A stretch of 64,000 bases of DNA from Clostridium ihumii AP5 (GTDB lineage: Bacteria > Bacillota > Clostridia > Clostridiales > Clostridiaceae), in contig NZ_CCAT010000045.1 of the NCBI RefSeq assembly GCF_000612845.1, positions 186,001-250,000 on the forward strand. Reading direction: 5' to 3'. Position 1 is the stretch's first letter; each line of letters opens with the position of its first letter. Of the stretch, positions 1 through 7,895 are shown one piece after another. The position numbers were made by a program, and so were the translations under genes. The notes beneath the pieces are model-generated. The model did no database searches. It was not told the origin of the DNA and saw only the letters and a program-made list of their open reading frames with translations.

Positions 1-1175
1 ATAAAGATATTGAATTACCACTGAAATCATTAAATGACTTTAGTAAACTTCCAATCCTTGAGAAAAAGCATTTATTTGAGAATAGTATAGACAAGTCTTC
101 TGTTATGTTAACAGATGTTCCCAATAATGCATACACCTTCTCTGCTGGTGGAACCACTGGGAAAATGAAATATATAAACTATAGTAATTCAGAATTTAAA
201 GAAGCTAAAAAAGTTTTTGGTCAAGGTTTTAGAGCTGCTGGTATAAATGAAAATGACTATGTTGCAAATTATATGAAATCTGGTGCACTTTGGACTGGTT
301 ATATAGCTGTAAATGATGGTCTTGAAGAAACAGGATGTAAAATTCTTTCCATAACCTCAAATCAAGATGAAGATGAAACTATAGAATATTTAAAATTATT
401 TAAACCTAATTCAATAATGAGTATCCCTGGAAATATAATACTTCTAGCTCAAAGAATAGAAGAAAAGTCTTTAGCTATTACTATTGAAAATATTTATTAC
501 AGCGGTGATCATTTAACTGAACCTGCAAAGGAGTATTTAAAGAAAACTTTAAAAGCTAAAAAAATTTGTTCTATGGGTTATGCTGCCGTAGAAACTGGTC
601 CTATTGGCTTTACATGTCCTCACTGTGATGATCGTGAACATCATGTTTGCGAAGATTGGTGCTATTTAGAAAGAAGTACAGATGGTGATGCATTAGTAAC
701 AGTTTTAGGAAGAACACTACACCCTATAATTCGCTTTAGAGTTGGCGATAAAATAGACTGGATTGATGAAAAATGTTCTTGTGGACGAACCTCTAAAAAA
801 TTCAGATTATTAAGTAGAAGTGACGATATTATTCGATTTAATGCTAGTGATATACATTTGAAACAACTTGATACAGTTATTTCAAAATTTGAGCCATTAT
901 CTTCATTTTATCAAGTAACTATTGAGCCATTAGAAAACATGCTTAAATTTAATTGTAATATAGAATTAAAAGATAGTTCTATTAAATTAGACAAAAGTTT
1001 GCTTGCAAATAAAGTTAAATTTGAACTAAAAAATGAATGTGTAGCTCTCAATAAAGATTTAAAAAATAATTTGATCAAAGAATTAAATGTAAATATATTA
1101 AAACCTAAAGAAATAAAACGTGTTTCTAGAACTAATAAATTAAGAAGAGTTGTAGATAAAAGAATTTCTTTATAA
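1..1175 (+). CDS. Phenylacetate-CoA ligase-like (PaaK/CapK) adenylating enzyme, 5' partial
   Basis: The frame is open from base 3 with no stop, and the first Met (base 105) lies inside conserved sequence, so the gene starts before the window; about 390 residues are visible. The AMP-binding loop reads SAGGTTGKMKY, and the Cys-rich segments CPHCDD and CSCGRTS plus the PIIRFRVGDK stretch are typical of the PaaK/CapK branch, which activates a carboxylic acid as acyl-AMP and passes it to CoA. The acid used here cannot be told from sequence. A hairpin terminator follows the stop directly. Confidence 0.8.
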   Translation, partial: KDIELPLKSLNDFSKLPILEKKHLFENSIDKSSVMLTDVPNNAYTFSAGGTTGKMKYINYSNSEFKEAKKVFGQGFRAAGINENDYVANYMKSGALWTGYIAVNDGLEETGCKILSITSNQDEDETIEYLKLFKPNSIMSIPGNIILLAQRIEEKSLAITIENIYYSGDHLTEPAKEYLKKTLKAKKICSMGYAAVETGPIGFTCPHCDDREHHVCEDWCYLERSTDGDALVTVLGRTLHPIIRFRVGDKIDWIDEKCSCGRTSKKFRLLSRSDDIIRFNASDIHLKQLDTVISKFEPLSSFYQVTIEPLENMLKFNCNIELKDSSIKLDKSLLANKVKFELKNECVALNKDLKNNLIKELNVNILKPKEIKRVSRTNKLRRVVDKRISL

Positions 1176-1195
1176 ATTTTTTTCTTTTATTATAA

Positions 1196-1235
1196 AAGGA
1201 TATACAAATTTTTAAATTTGTATATCCTTAATTTT
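1196..1235 (+). terminator. Terminator of the PaaK-like gene
   Basis: A 16-bp perfect stem (1196-1211 with 1214-1229) with a very short loop, followed by AATTTT. Confidence 0.7.
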
Positions 1236-1240
1236 AAATA

Positions 1241-1372
1241 TTAAAATACTATATCCTTTGTTAATTTTAAATCTACAAACCATTCACTAAGAACCATATT
1301 ATGATGCTTAATTATTTTATTTGCTTTTAATAATTCACTATCATATGTGCTATGCCCATCTTCGTTATACAT
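1241..1372 (-). pseudogene. In-frame 43-codon continuation after the GNAT stop (possible remnant)
   Basis: Directly after the stop of the upstream GNAT gene the same frame stays open for 45 more codons, including a Met at 1370-1372, and ends with TAA at 1241-1243. The peptide (begins MYNEDGHSTYDSELL, contains KHHNMVLSEWFVDL) looks protein-like. There is no ribosome binding site before the Met. It could be the former C-terminus of the GNAT protein or a remnant of another gene. I do not recognise a domain. Confidence 0.3.
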
Positions 1373-1378
1373 TGCATT

Positions 1379-1948
1379 TTAATTTAATGCTTCACATATA
1401 TTTGATACATATAATTTATTAAATTCAGAGTTTAATATATCCATAAAAACTTCATCAAACTCATTTTCACCATATATAATTACATTTCTTCTTCTTCCAA
1501 TCTCCTTGAATCCAACTTTTTTACACATATTAATAACTCTATTATTAAAAGAAAAAGTTTCTATCATAATATTTCGCAAGTTAATTACATTAAATGCAAA
1601 GTCTAATATTAATTTTGTTGCTTCTGTTCCGATTCCTTTATTTCTTTTATCCTTTTCGCCAATAAATGCTCCCAAAACACCATGTCTATTAATACGATCT
1701 ATTCTCATAATTCTTATAATACCAACTGCTTCATCATCTTCAGCATCAACTATATAGAAAGCATATCCTGTATTACTCATATTCTTCAAATATTCTTTTT
1801 GTAAATCTGAAGTTATCATATCTGAAATATCTCCAGTTCTTATGGATACTCTTAAATCATTACTCCATTTAGTTACCTTCTCTACATCAGTTTCATCAAC
1901 TGGTGAAAGATAGCATTTATCTCCAACTATTTTTTTTACAAACCCCAT
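1379..1948 (-). CDS. GNAT family N-acetyltransferase (RimJ/RimL-like)
   Basis: 189 residues with a single acetyl-CoA-binding GNAT fold. The KRNKGIGTEATKLILDFAF segment is the motif-A pyrophosphate loop, and FNNRVINMCKKVGFKEIGRRR is the usual C-terminal strand-helix. The start is supported by AGGGGGAG five bases before ATG. The substrate is unknown; RimJ/RimL relatives modify protein N-termini or small amines. The stop may be premature, because the same frame continues open after it. Confidence 0.85.
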   Translation of the reverse strand: MGFVKKIVGDKCYLSPVDETDVEKVTKWSNDLRVSIRTGDISDMITSDLQKEYLKNMSNTGYAFYIVDAEDDEAVGIIRIMRIDRINRHGVLGAFIGEKDKRNKGIGTEATKLILDFAFNVINLRNIMIETFSFNNRVINMCKKVGFKEIGRRRNVIIYGENEFDEVFMDILNSEFNKLYVSNICEALN

Positions 1949-2052
1949 TAATACTCCCCCTATAATAAGTTATTTTTCTAATTGCTAATTTAAGTTTAAT
2001 ATAATAATTATCTTAATATAATGTTATAAACATTTCTGTCTTAAACATGATT

Positions 2053-2892
2053 CTAATAAAAATTTGATGTTTCTCTTAATATTGTATTTATTTCTTCAAC
2101 AATTTTTTTATCATATCCTAACTTAATTAATCTAAAATATAGACTTCTTAAAAACTTTTTTCTATTTTCTTTTAAATGTCCATCTTCTGGATATTTACCT
2201 TTATAATTAACATTTCTAAAACACTGTATCCACTGTAATATTTCATCATTACTTATGATATCTCTGTTTAATATTTCAACAACAATATTAGTTAATCTTT
2301 CATCTTCCTCATTAATGTATGTATAATTATCTACACACACTTTTTCTTTTATTGCTTTTAAAATATTACCTATTTCTTTTTTCTTGATGCATTCACATTT
2401 TACTAAACTACATAATGCATCAGCCGTATGAGCAACAGAATGAGCCCACCCCTTTTCATTTACATAACCTCTCAAATCTTTTTCTTCTATAAAATAATTT
2501 AAAACTTTATTGTACACATCAATTATTTCATTATTATTTAAAAACTTAGTTTTCTCTCCATTGTTAGCCATAATAATATCATCTATAACTAAAACACTAA
2601 ACGCTCTATTAAACACTGAGTCATCTTCAATGTTGCCAATTTTGTAAAATAAATGATCTTCACTTAAACATATTTCTAAAAGTTTCTTCATCTCATCATT
2701 TGAAATTTTTCTATCTTTTATTATGTAAAAGATTAATGTAAATATAAAATTATCCCTAAGTTCTGAATCAATAGTCCCTATATTTTTCATCATATTTAAT
2801 ACTAAATCATATACTTCAACTTCTTTTGGAATTTCAAAATTATTATTTTTTATATTTATAAGATATTCTTTTAAATTATCTCTATAATCCAT
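2053..2892 (-). CDS. DUF2785 family protein (paralogue A)
   Basis: 279 residues, predicted all-alpha and soluble. The GWAHSVAHTADAL signature and the NEEDERLTNIVVEIL segment match the DUF2785 family, whose function is unknown. The gene is a tandem duplicate of the one just upstream (3002-3832): similar length and shared blocks such as LRDNFIFTLIF / FRDDLILTLLI and KGWAHS. The start follows GGGGTG. The two copies have clearly diverged, so the duplication is not recent. Confidence 0.8.
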   Translation of the reverse strand: MDYRDNLKEYLINIKNNNFEIPKEVEVYDLVLNMMKNIGTIDSELRDNFIFTLIFYIIKDRKISNDEMKKLLEICLSEDHLFYKIGNIEDDSVFNRAFSVLVIDDIIMANNGEKTKFLNNNEIIDVYNKVLNYFIEEKDLRGYVNEKGWAHSVAHTADALCSLVKCECIKKKEIGNILKAIKEKVCVDNYTYINEEDERLTNIVVEILNRDIISNDEILQWIQCFRNVNYKGKYPEDGHLKENRKKFLRSLYFRLIKLGYDKKIVEEINTILRETSNFY

Positions 2893-3001
2893 CCTTCACA
2901 CCCCATAATTAGAATTTTAAAGAAAATTCTTATATATTTTTTTATAGTTTCCTCAGTATTTGTAAAGTTTATTTCATTTTTCTGTTCCTCCAATAACCTA
3001 T

Positions 3002-3832
3002 TTAAAAATATGCTGGTAGCATATCAATTTGTTTTTCTATGTTAGAAATAAAATTTTTGTCATAATTTAAATTTTTAAATCTAAAATATAAACTTCTTAA
3101 AAATATCTTTATATTTTCTCTTAAATGTTCTTCCTCATTAGTATATTTTTTATCTTTTATATAAAAACTCTTTATCCAATTTATCATTTCTTCATCACTT
3201 ATAATTTTTCTATCTAATACACAAGTAACTGTTCTTGCAAGCCTTTCATCTTCTTGATTTATATAAGTATAGTAATCTATAAATACTTTTTCTCTTACAA
3301 CTTCTAAAATTTTAATTAACTCTTCATGTCCTATTGCTTTAGATTCTGCTAAAACACATAGTACGTCAGATGTATGAGCACTTGAATGAGCCCATCCCTT
3401 AATATTAACATACCCGCGTACATCTCTTTCTAAATTAGTGTATCTTAATATTTTTCTATAAACATCTAATACTTTTTCATCTTTAATAAATTGTTTTTCA
3501 CATTGATTATTGGTATATATAATTACTTCTATTGCTAATAAAGTAAATGTTCGTTTAAATACTGAATCATCAGAAGTTTGTCCTATATTATAAAATAAAT
3601 AATCTTTTCCTAAACAAATATCTAAAAGTTTCATTATTTCATCTTTTGATATCCTATTTCCTATAATTATTTTAATAAGTAATGTAAGTATTAAATCATC
3701 TCTAAATTCTGAATCAGTAGACCCTATATTTCTCAGCATTTCTAAAGTTAGCTCATAATTGTTGATACCTTCTGGAATTATCCAATCATTTTCTCTTATA
3801 CTTTTAATTGTTTCCTTCAAATTTGATTTCAT
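3002..3832 (-). CDS. DUF2785 family protein (paralogue B)
   Basis: 276 residues with the DUF2785 signature KGWAHSSAHTSDVLCVLAE and a QEDERLARTV segment. It lies between a GNAT gene (28 bases upstream on the same strand) and its paralogue (109 bases downstream), so the three may form one transcript. The ribosome binding site is weak (GTGAG about ten bases before ATG), which would fit translation from a message shared with the GNAT gene. Function unknown. Confidence 0.8.
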   Translation of the reverse strand: MKSNLKETIKSIRENDWIIPEGINNYELTLEMLRNIGSTDSEFRDDLILTLLIKIIIGNRISKDEIMKLLDICLGKDYLFYNIGQTSDDSVFKRTFTLLAIEVIIYTNNQCEKQFIKDEKVLDVYRKILRYTNLERDVRGYVNIKGWAHSSAHTSDVLCVLAESKAIGHEELIKILEVVREKVFIDYYTYINQEDERLARTVTCVLDRKIISDEEMINWIKSFYIKDKKYTNEEEHLRENIKIFLRSLYFRFKNLNYDKNFISNIEKQIDMLPAYF

Positions 3833-3860
3833 TTACATATTCTCACTTTCTTATTTTTAT

Positions 3861-4334
3861 TCACACATTTTTAATCATAGTTATAAACTCATATTTTTCA
3901 TCATTTATAGTTTGAATATATCTACCTACTTCTTTAAAACCAATTTTTTTGTATACTTTTATAGCTCTATTATTAAAGTTGGCAACAGATAATTTTATTT
4001 GTTTTCCTTCAAAACCAAGTTCCAGTAAACCATATTCAATCCCAGCTTTTACATAATGTTCTCCTATACCTTTACCTGTTAAACTAGGCTTTAATCCTAA
4101 ACCAATTTCCATAACATCCATATTAAAATTATAAGTAAACATACCTATAAGATTTTCTTTCTCATCTACTGCCACATAATAATTGTCCCAGTTGTCATTT
4201 TCTATTATTTCTAGAAAATCTTCTAAATCCTCTTTATCAAATTCCATATCATAAAAAGAATACTTTCCATCATAGTGCCATTTTAAAATTTCTTTAGCAT
4301 ACTTTTTCTGCATTTTTTTAAAATTAAAATTCAT
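3861..4334 (-). CDS. GNAT family N-acetyltransferase
   Basis: 157 residues. Acetyl-CoA-binding region GLKPSLTGKGIGEHYVKAG and C-terminal NFNNRAIKVYKKIGFKEVGR are clear GNAT motifs. The start is set by AGAGGGA before ATG. It is the first gene of a likely unit with two DUF2785 genes, an association that may say something about that family's role. Substrate unknown. Confidence 0.85.
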   Translation of the reverse strand: MNFNFKKMQKKYAKEILKWHYDGKYSFYDMEFDKEDLEDFLEIIENDNWDNYYVAVDEKENLIGMFTYNFNMDVMEIGLGLKPSLTGKGIGEHYVKAGIEYGLLELGFEGKQIKLSVANFNNRAIKVYKKIGFKEVGRYIQTINDEKYEFITMIKNV

Positions 4335-4736
4335 AATTTTCCCTCTATTCTGACTGCTATTTGTTATTAAATTTTAAATTTCTAAAAAATAATAGACAAA
4401 TTAGCTAAAATTTTTTAGAAATTTAAATCCAGTAATTCCTTACAAAGTTAAATTATTCAATAAACCTTGTAACTACTATAATATCATTATTTGGTCTACA
4501 TTAGAATTTAAATTTATTTGTCTACATAGATATATTCATTTGAAAATAATTCTTTTCATAACTTAAAGTTTACCTTTAAAGTACTTCTTTCTCTATTAAT
4601 AAAAATTTAATTTCTCAATTTTCTAAATATATTGATTAATATTGAAATACTTCTTATAATTTAATTAGATGATTATAGAAATAAATTTAATTATTTCTAT
4701 TTTATATTTATATAATCATATATGGAGGTAACAATT
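4335..4736. other. Intergenic region with a long AT-rich hairpin
   Basis: No gene is seen. It separates the leftward GNAT unit from the rightward ArsR operon and should hold both promoters. The main structure is a perfect 17-bp inverted repeat (4373-4389 with 4411-4427, 21-nt loop). It does not follow a gene end, so a simple terminator role is not obvious. A TATAAT is present at 4711-4716, but it is too close to the start to be sure. Confidence 0.5.
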
Positions 4737-5144
4737 ATGATAATTATTGAAGAATTAAGAAAAGATTATTTAGAAGAACTTACTACTTTGATGACAAATT
4801 TTAAAAACAATGCTACAACCTTATCAAATGAAAATCGCAATGATGAAGCAATACTTGAAAATATTAAAATTAATATCTGTAAGATTTTTTCTACTGTATT
4901 CAATGTAAGTTATAAACAAAGTTGTATTAATAAAACCTCTGAAAATATAGAACTTAAAAATTTATTTAATAACTATATTGATTTTTTTAATAAACTTCCA
5001 AAGTCTTGGAAAGAAAAATTAATAAAAGATGAAGAATTTGGAATGATAGATGAATACTACAAAGAAAAAGTTAAATTAGAAACTGCAAATGAAATAAAGC
5101 AAATATTTATAAACTGCTTTAATAAGTATTATAAGGAGAATTAA
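4737..5144 (+). CDS. Hypothetical protein, first gene of the ArsR/DJ-1 operon
   Basis: 135 residues, highly charged and Asn/Lys-rich, predicted mostly helical, with no signal peptide or membrane span. I do not recognise a family. The ATG at 4737 is chosen over the in-frame ATG at 4722 because GGAGG (4724-4728) sits eight bases before it. Its TAA is followed at once by the ATG of the ArsR-type regulator, so the two are translationally coupled and probably work together. Confidence 0.65.
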   Translation: MIIIEELRKDYLEELTTLMTNFKNNATTLSNENRNDEAILENIKINICKIFSTVFNVSYKQSCINKTSENIELKNLFNNYIDFFNKLPKSWKEKLIKDEEFGMIDEYYKEKVKLETANEIKQIFINCFNKYYKEN

Positions 5145-5690
5145 ATGGATATTGATTGTATAAAGATATTTAAATGCCTTTCCGATAAATCTCGTCTTCT
5201 AATAATAGATAATTTATCAAAATCACCTATGTATGTTGAGTTATTAGCTGAAAGATTAGATTTATCAGCATCTACAGTATCTTTTCATTTAAAGAAACTT
5301 GAAGATGCCAAATTAGTATCTTCTACTAAGGAACAATACTATACTTTGTATCATTTAAATAACACTATACTTGCATTAAGTTTAAATGATGTAATTAATA
5401 TGAACACTTTTGAAAGTGATATACAAATAAAGCGTGAAAATGAGTATAAAAATAATGTTTTAAATTCGTTTTTTGAATATGGAAAGTTAAAATCTATTCC
5501 TGTTCAGCAAAAGAAAAGAAAAATTATCTTAGAAGAAATAGGCAAAAATTTTTCCTCTAATAAAAAATATACTGAAAAAGAAGTTAATCTAATCCTTGCT
5601 GACTTTTATGATGATTTTTGTACTTTACGTAGAGGCCTTATTGAAGAAAAAATCCTTAAAAGGGAAAATAATATATATGAGTTAAATTAG
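5145..5690 (+). CDS. ArsR-type winged-helix regulator with C-terminal DUF2087 domain
   Basis: 181 residues. The N-terminal part (about 1-80) is an ArsR-like winged helix: LSDKSRLLIIDNLSKSP, then the recognition helix LDLSASTVSFHLKKLEDA. The C-terminal part (about 120-181), with QQKKRKIILEEIGKNF and LRRGLIEEKILKRENN, matches DUF2087, often found at the end of such regulators. No Cys cluster for metal sensing is visible. It sits between an unknown gene (0-nt gap) and a DJ-1 protein (12-nt gap); autoregulation is likely but inferred. Confidence 0.8.
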   Translation: MDIDCIKIFKCLSDKSRLLIIDNLSKSPMYVELLAERLDLSASTVSFHLKKLEDAKLVSSTKEQYYTLYHLNNTILALSLNDVINMNTFESDIQIKRENEYKNNVLNSFFEYGKLKSIPVQQKKRKIILEEIGKNFSSNKKYTEKEVNLILADFYDDFCTLRRGLIEEKILKRENNIYELN

Positions 5691-5702
5691 GAGGATTTAT
5701 TT

Positions 5703-6281
5703 ATGGGGAAAATATTACTATTCATTTATGATGAAATGGCTGATTTTGAAGTTAACTTTTTAGTTCATAATTTAAGTGCTAACTTAAATAAAGATATTAT
5801 TTCAATATCTTATGAAAGTAAATTAATTAAAAGTAAATCAGGACTTATTTATAAATCATTAAGCCTTGTTAGTGATGTCTTAATTAAAGATGTTGATGCT
5901 TTAATTATTCCTGGTGGTTGGAATTTAGAATTACGCCCAGAATTAATAACATTAATACAAAAGTTAGATAAAAACAATAAACTTATAGGTGCCATATGTT
6001 CAGCTCCACTATTTCTTGCTAAAGCTTCCATTCTAGATAATAAAAAATACACCACCTCAATTACTACCTGGACTGACTCACATATAAAACAATTTAATGA
6101 AATAGATGACCCATTTCCTAGGAAAAACTTTATTTATGATAGAGTTGTAAAAGATAATAATATTATAACTGCTCAAGGATATGCATTTATAGACTTTGCT
6201 ATTGAAATTTTAGATTATTTTAAAATGTTTGAAGATGAAAATGATAAAATTGAATTTATAAAAATAATAACTAATAAGTAG
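5703..6281 (+). CDS. DJ-1/PfpI family protein
   Basis: 192 residues, a class I glutamine amidotransferase-like fold. The elbow IGAICSAPLFLAKA holds the conserved reactive Cys, and the N-terminal MGKILLFIYDEMADFEVN carries the acidic residue usual in DJ-1/PfpI proteins. Relatives include chaperones, deglycase-like enzymes and stress proteins; the exact activity is unknown. It is the last gene of the three-gene operon, ribosome site GGAGG, followed by a strong terminator. Confidence 0.85.
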   Translation: MGKILLFIYDEMADFEVNFLVHNLSANLNKDIISISYESKLIKSKSGLIYKSLSLVSDVLIKDVDALIIPGGWNLELRPELITLIQKLDKNNKLIGAICSAPLFLAKASILDNKKYTTSITTWTDSHIKQFNEIDDPFPRKNFIYDRVVKDNNIITAQGYAFIDFAIEILDYFKMFEDENDKIEFIKIITNK

Positions 6282-6288
6282 CTTAGCG

Positions 6289-6319
6289 ACAGTCATTATT
6301 ATTAATGACTGTTATTTTT
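6289..6319 (+). terminator. Terminator of the ArsR/DJ-1 operon
   Basis: ACAGTCATTA (6289-6298) pairs with TAATGACTGT (6303-6312) around a 4-nt loop, followed by TATTTTTA. Confidence 0.85.
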
Positions 6320-6425
6320 AATATATTTTTTCAATTTAAATTGTTAAATTTTTATTAAAACAATATTTCAAAATATATATATGGTAAAATATGTATGTAA
6401 TTAAAAATATTTTGGAGGTCTTATT

Positions 6426-7163
6426 ATGTTTAAAAAATTTTTAAGTGTAATTATGGCTATTGCAATTACACTTTCATTATCATCTCCTGCTTTTGCCTCA
6501 GATGATAATTCACAAAAGAATAATGACTTTATAAAAACTTCATCTGGGGAAGTAGTTAGTAAAAATGAGGTAAAAAAATATATTAATTCTACTTCAGATT
6601 TTGATAAAGATTTAATAAATAGCATTCTAAATGATGTTAATAATAATTTGCTAAATAAAAATAATAATGATTCTAACTTATACAATGTTCCAATGTCAAC
6701 TTCAGATACTGGTGCTGCTTGGGATTATACTTCTGTTACAACTACTAAAATAAATTGTTATGGATATGCATCAAGATTTAATGCATTTTTAAATCCTGGT
6801 GATTTATATTATTCATCTGGTAGCCCTATTGGAAGAGGTCAAAAGGCTGATGTAAATACAGTTGCCAAATATGTTTTAAATGATTTATCTAAAGCTAACA
6901 GATCTAGCCGTTTAATAAATTCTGCAACAGCACCTATAAATTCTAATGAGTATAGAATTGCATTAAGAGTTGGTTATCAACAAGGCATGTATGATTATCA
7001 TTTTATGTTACAATGCAGTGATGGTGGCTGGTGTCATAAACCTGGTCAAACTCCATCTCAATACTTAGGAATGATAAATCCTAGTACTTATAGTTGGGAT
7101 TTAGGAACTTATATTAAAAATTTCTATAATAGTGATACTATTTATATAGCTGTTGTAAAATAA
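6426..7163 (+). CDS. Secreted protein with a Cys/His pair, possibly papain-like fold
   Basis: 245 residues. A signal peptide (1-25, KKFLSVIMAIAITL core, cleavage after AFA-S) is followed by a low-complexity Asp/Asn linker (about 26-90). The C-terminal domain holds NCYGYA with Cys111, DYHFMLQC with His192, and GGWCHKPG. A Cys at the start of a helix and a later His in a strand resemble papain-like hydrolases, but this is a guess from pattern only, not a family match. It has its own ribosome site (GGAGG) and terminator. A membrane-anchored unknown protein follows about 100 bases on. Confidence 0.6.
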   Translation: MFKKFLSVIMAIAITLSLSSPAFASDDNSQKNNDFIKTSSGEVVSKNEVKKYINSTSDFDKDLINSILNDVNNNLLNKNNNDSNLYNVPMSTSDTGAAWDYTSVTTTKINCYGYASRFNAFLNPGDLYYSSGSPIGRGQKADVNTVAKYVLNDLSKANRSSRLINSATAPINSNEYRIALRVGYQQGMYDYHFMLQCSDGGWCHKPGQTPSQYLGMINPSTYSWDLGTYIKNFYNSDTIYIAVVK

Positions 7164-7185
7164 TTTGACAAATACTTTTATAAAG

Positions 7186-7228
7186 TCTACAATAATTTAC
7201 CAAATAAATATATTATTGTAGATTTTTA
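7186..7228 (+). terminator. Terminator after the secreted protein gene
   Basis: TCTACAATAAT (7186-7196) pairs with ATTATTGTAGA (7212-7222), then TTTTT. Confidence 0.8.
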
Positions 7229-7265
7229 ATTTATAAAAATTCCATACTTTATGCAGGTGTAATAT

Positions 7266-7853
7266 ATGAAAAAATTTTTATTAACAATTTTAATATGTGT
7301 TTTTGCAATAATAACCACAATTTTCTATTATAATCTTAATATTAAATCTTATATAGGAGTTGATACATTGAATATATTAAAGCCTAACATACCTATTGAT
7401 ATACGAAAATTGATTTCTTTATCGTTAAAAAAAGAATCTATTGATGAAACTTATGGATCTCCACTTGTAACACGTAAACTTACAAATATAACTTATGAAA
7501 TACGAAAACTTAAGGATGGTAGCAAACTTATTGTTTCCTATGATAATGACACCAACAACGTGCTTGATATATGGCAATTAAACAAATTCTTGACTAAATG
7601 TTGTTTTAATAATATTATCCCTTCACAATCAACCTTTAAGGATATTCTTAAAATAGATCCCTACACAACAATAATAGAAACTTCTGATGGAAATGCCATT
7701 AGTGAACATAAATTACGTAACTCTGAAATTTTAGATATAACTTATTCAAAGAAAAATAATCATTGGATTGTTGAAAGTATGAACTTTTCTTCTTCAGAAA
7801 TTTTAGACATCTCTAATTTGATAATACCTGAAGACTTATATCTCTTAAAATAA
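7266..7853 (+). CDS. Hypothetical membrane-anchored extracellular protein
   Basis: 195 residues. An N-terminal hydrophobic segment (about 4-25, FLLTILICVFAIITTIFYY) without a lipobox should anchor it in the membrane. The rest is predicted outside, with an EIRKLKDGSKLIVSYDN block that recalls small beta-rich lipoprotein folds, though I cannot assign a family. It ends shortly before a leftward dehydrogenase gene and may share that gene's hairpin. Confidence 0.6.
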   Translation: MKKFLLTILICVFAIITTIFYYNLNIKSYIGVDTLNILKPNIPIDIRKLISLSLKKESIDETYGSPLVTRKLTNITYEIRKLKDGSKLIVSYDNDTNNVLDIWQLNKFLTKCCFNNIIPSQSTFKDILKIDPYTTIIETSDGNAISEHKLRNSEILDITYSKKNNHWIVESMNFSSSEILDISNLIIPEDLYLLK

Positions 7854-7856
7854 AAA

Positions 7857-7882
7857 TGGATCATATTTTCTTATATGATCCA
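7857..7882 (-). terminator. Terminator of the nucleotide-sugar dehydrogenase gene
   Basis: TGGATCATAT (7857-7866) pairs with ATATGATCCA (7873-7882). On the minus strand a T run follows, so it mainly serves the leftward gene. Confidence 0.75.
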
Positions 7883-7895
7883 CTTAAGCCGTTTG

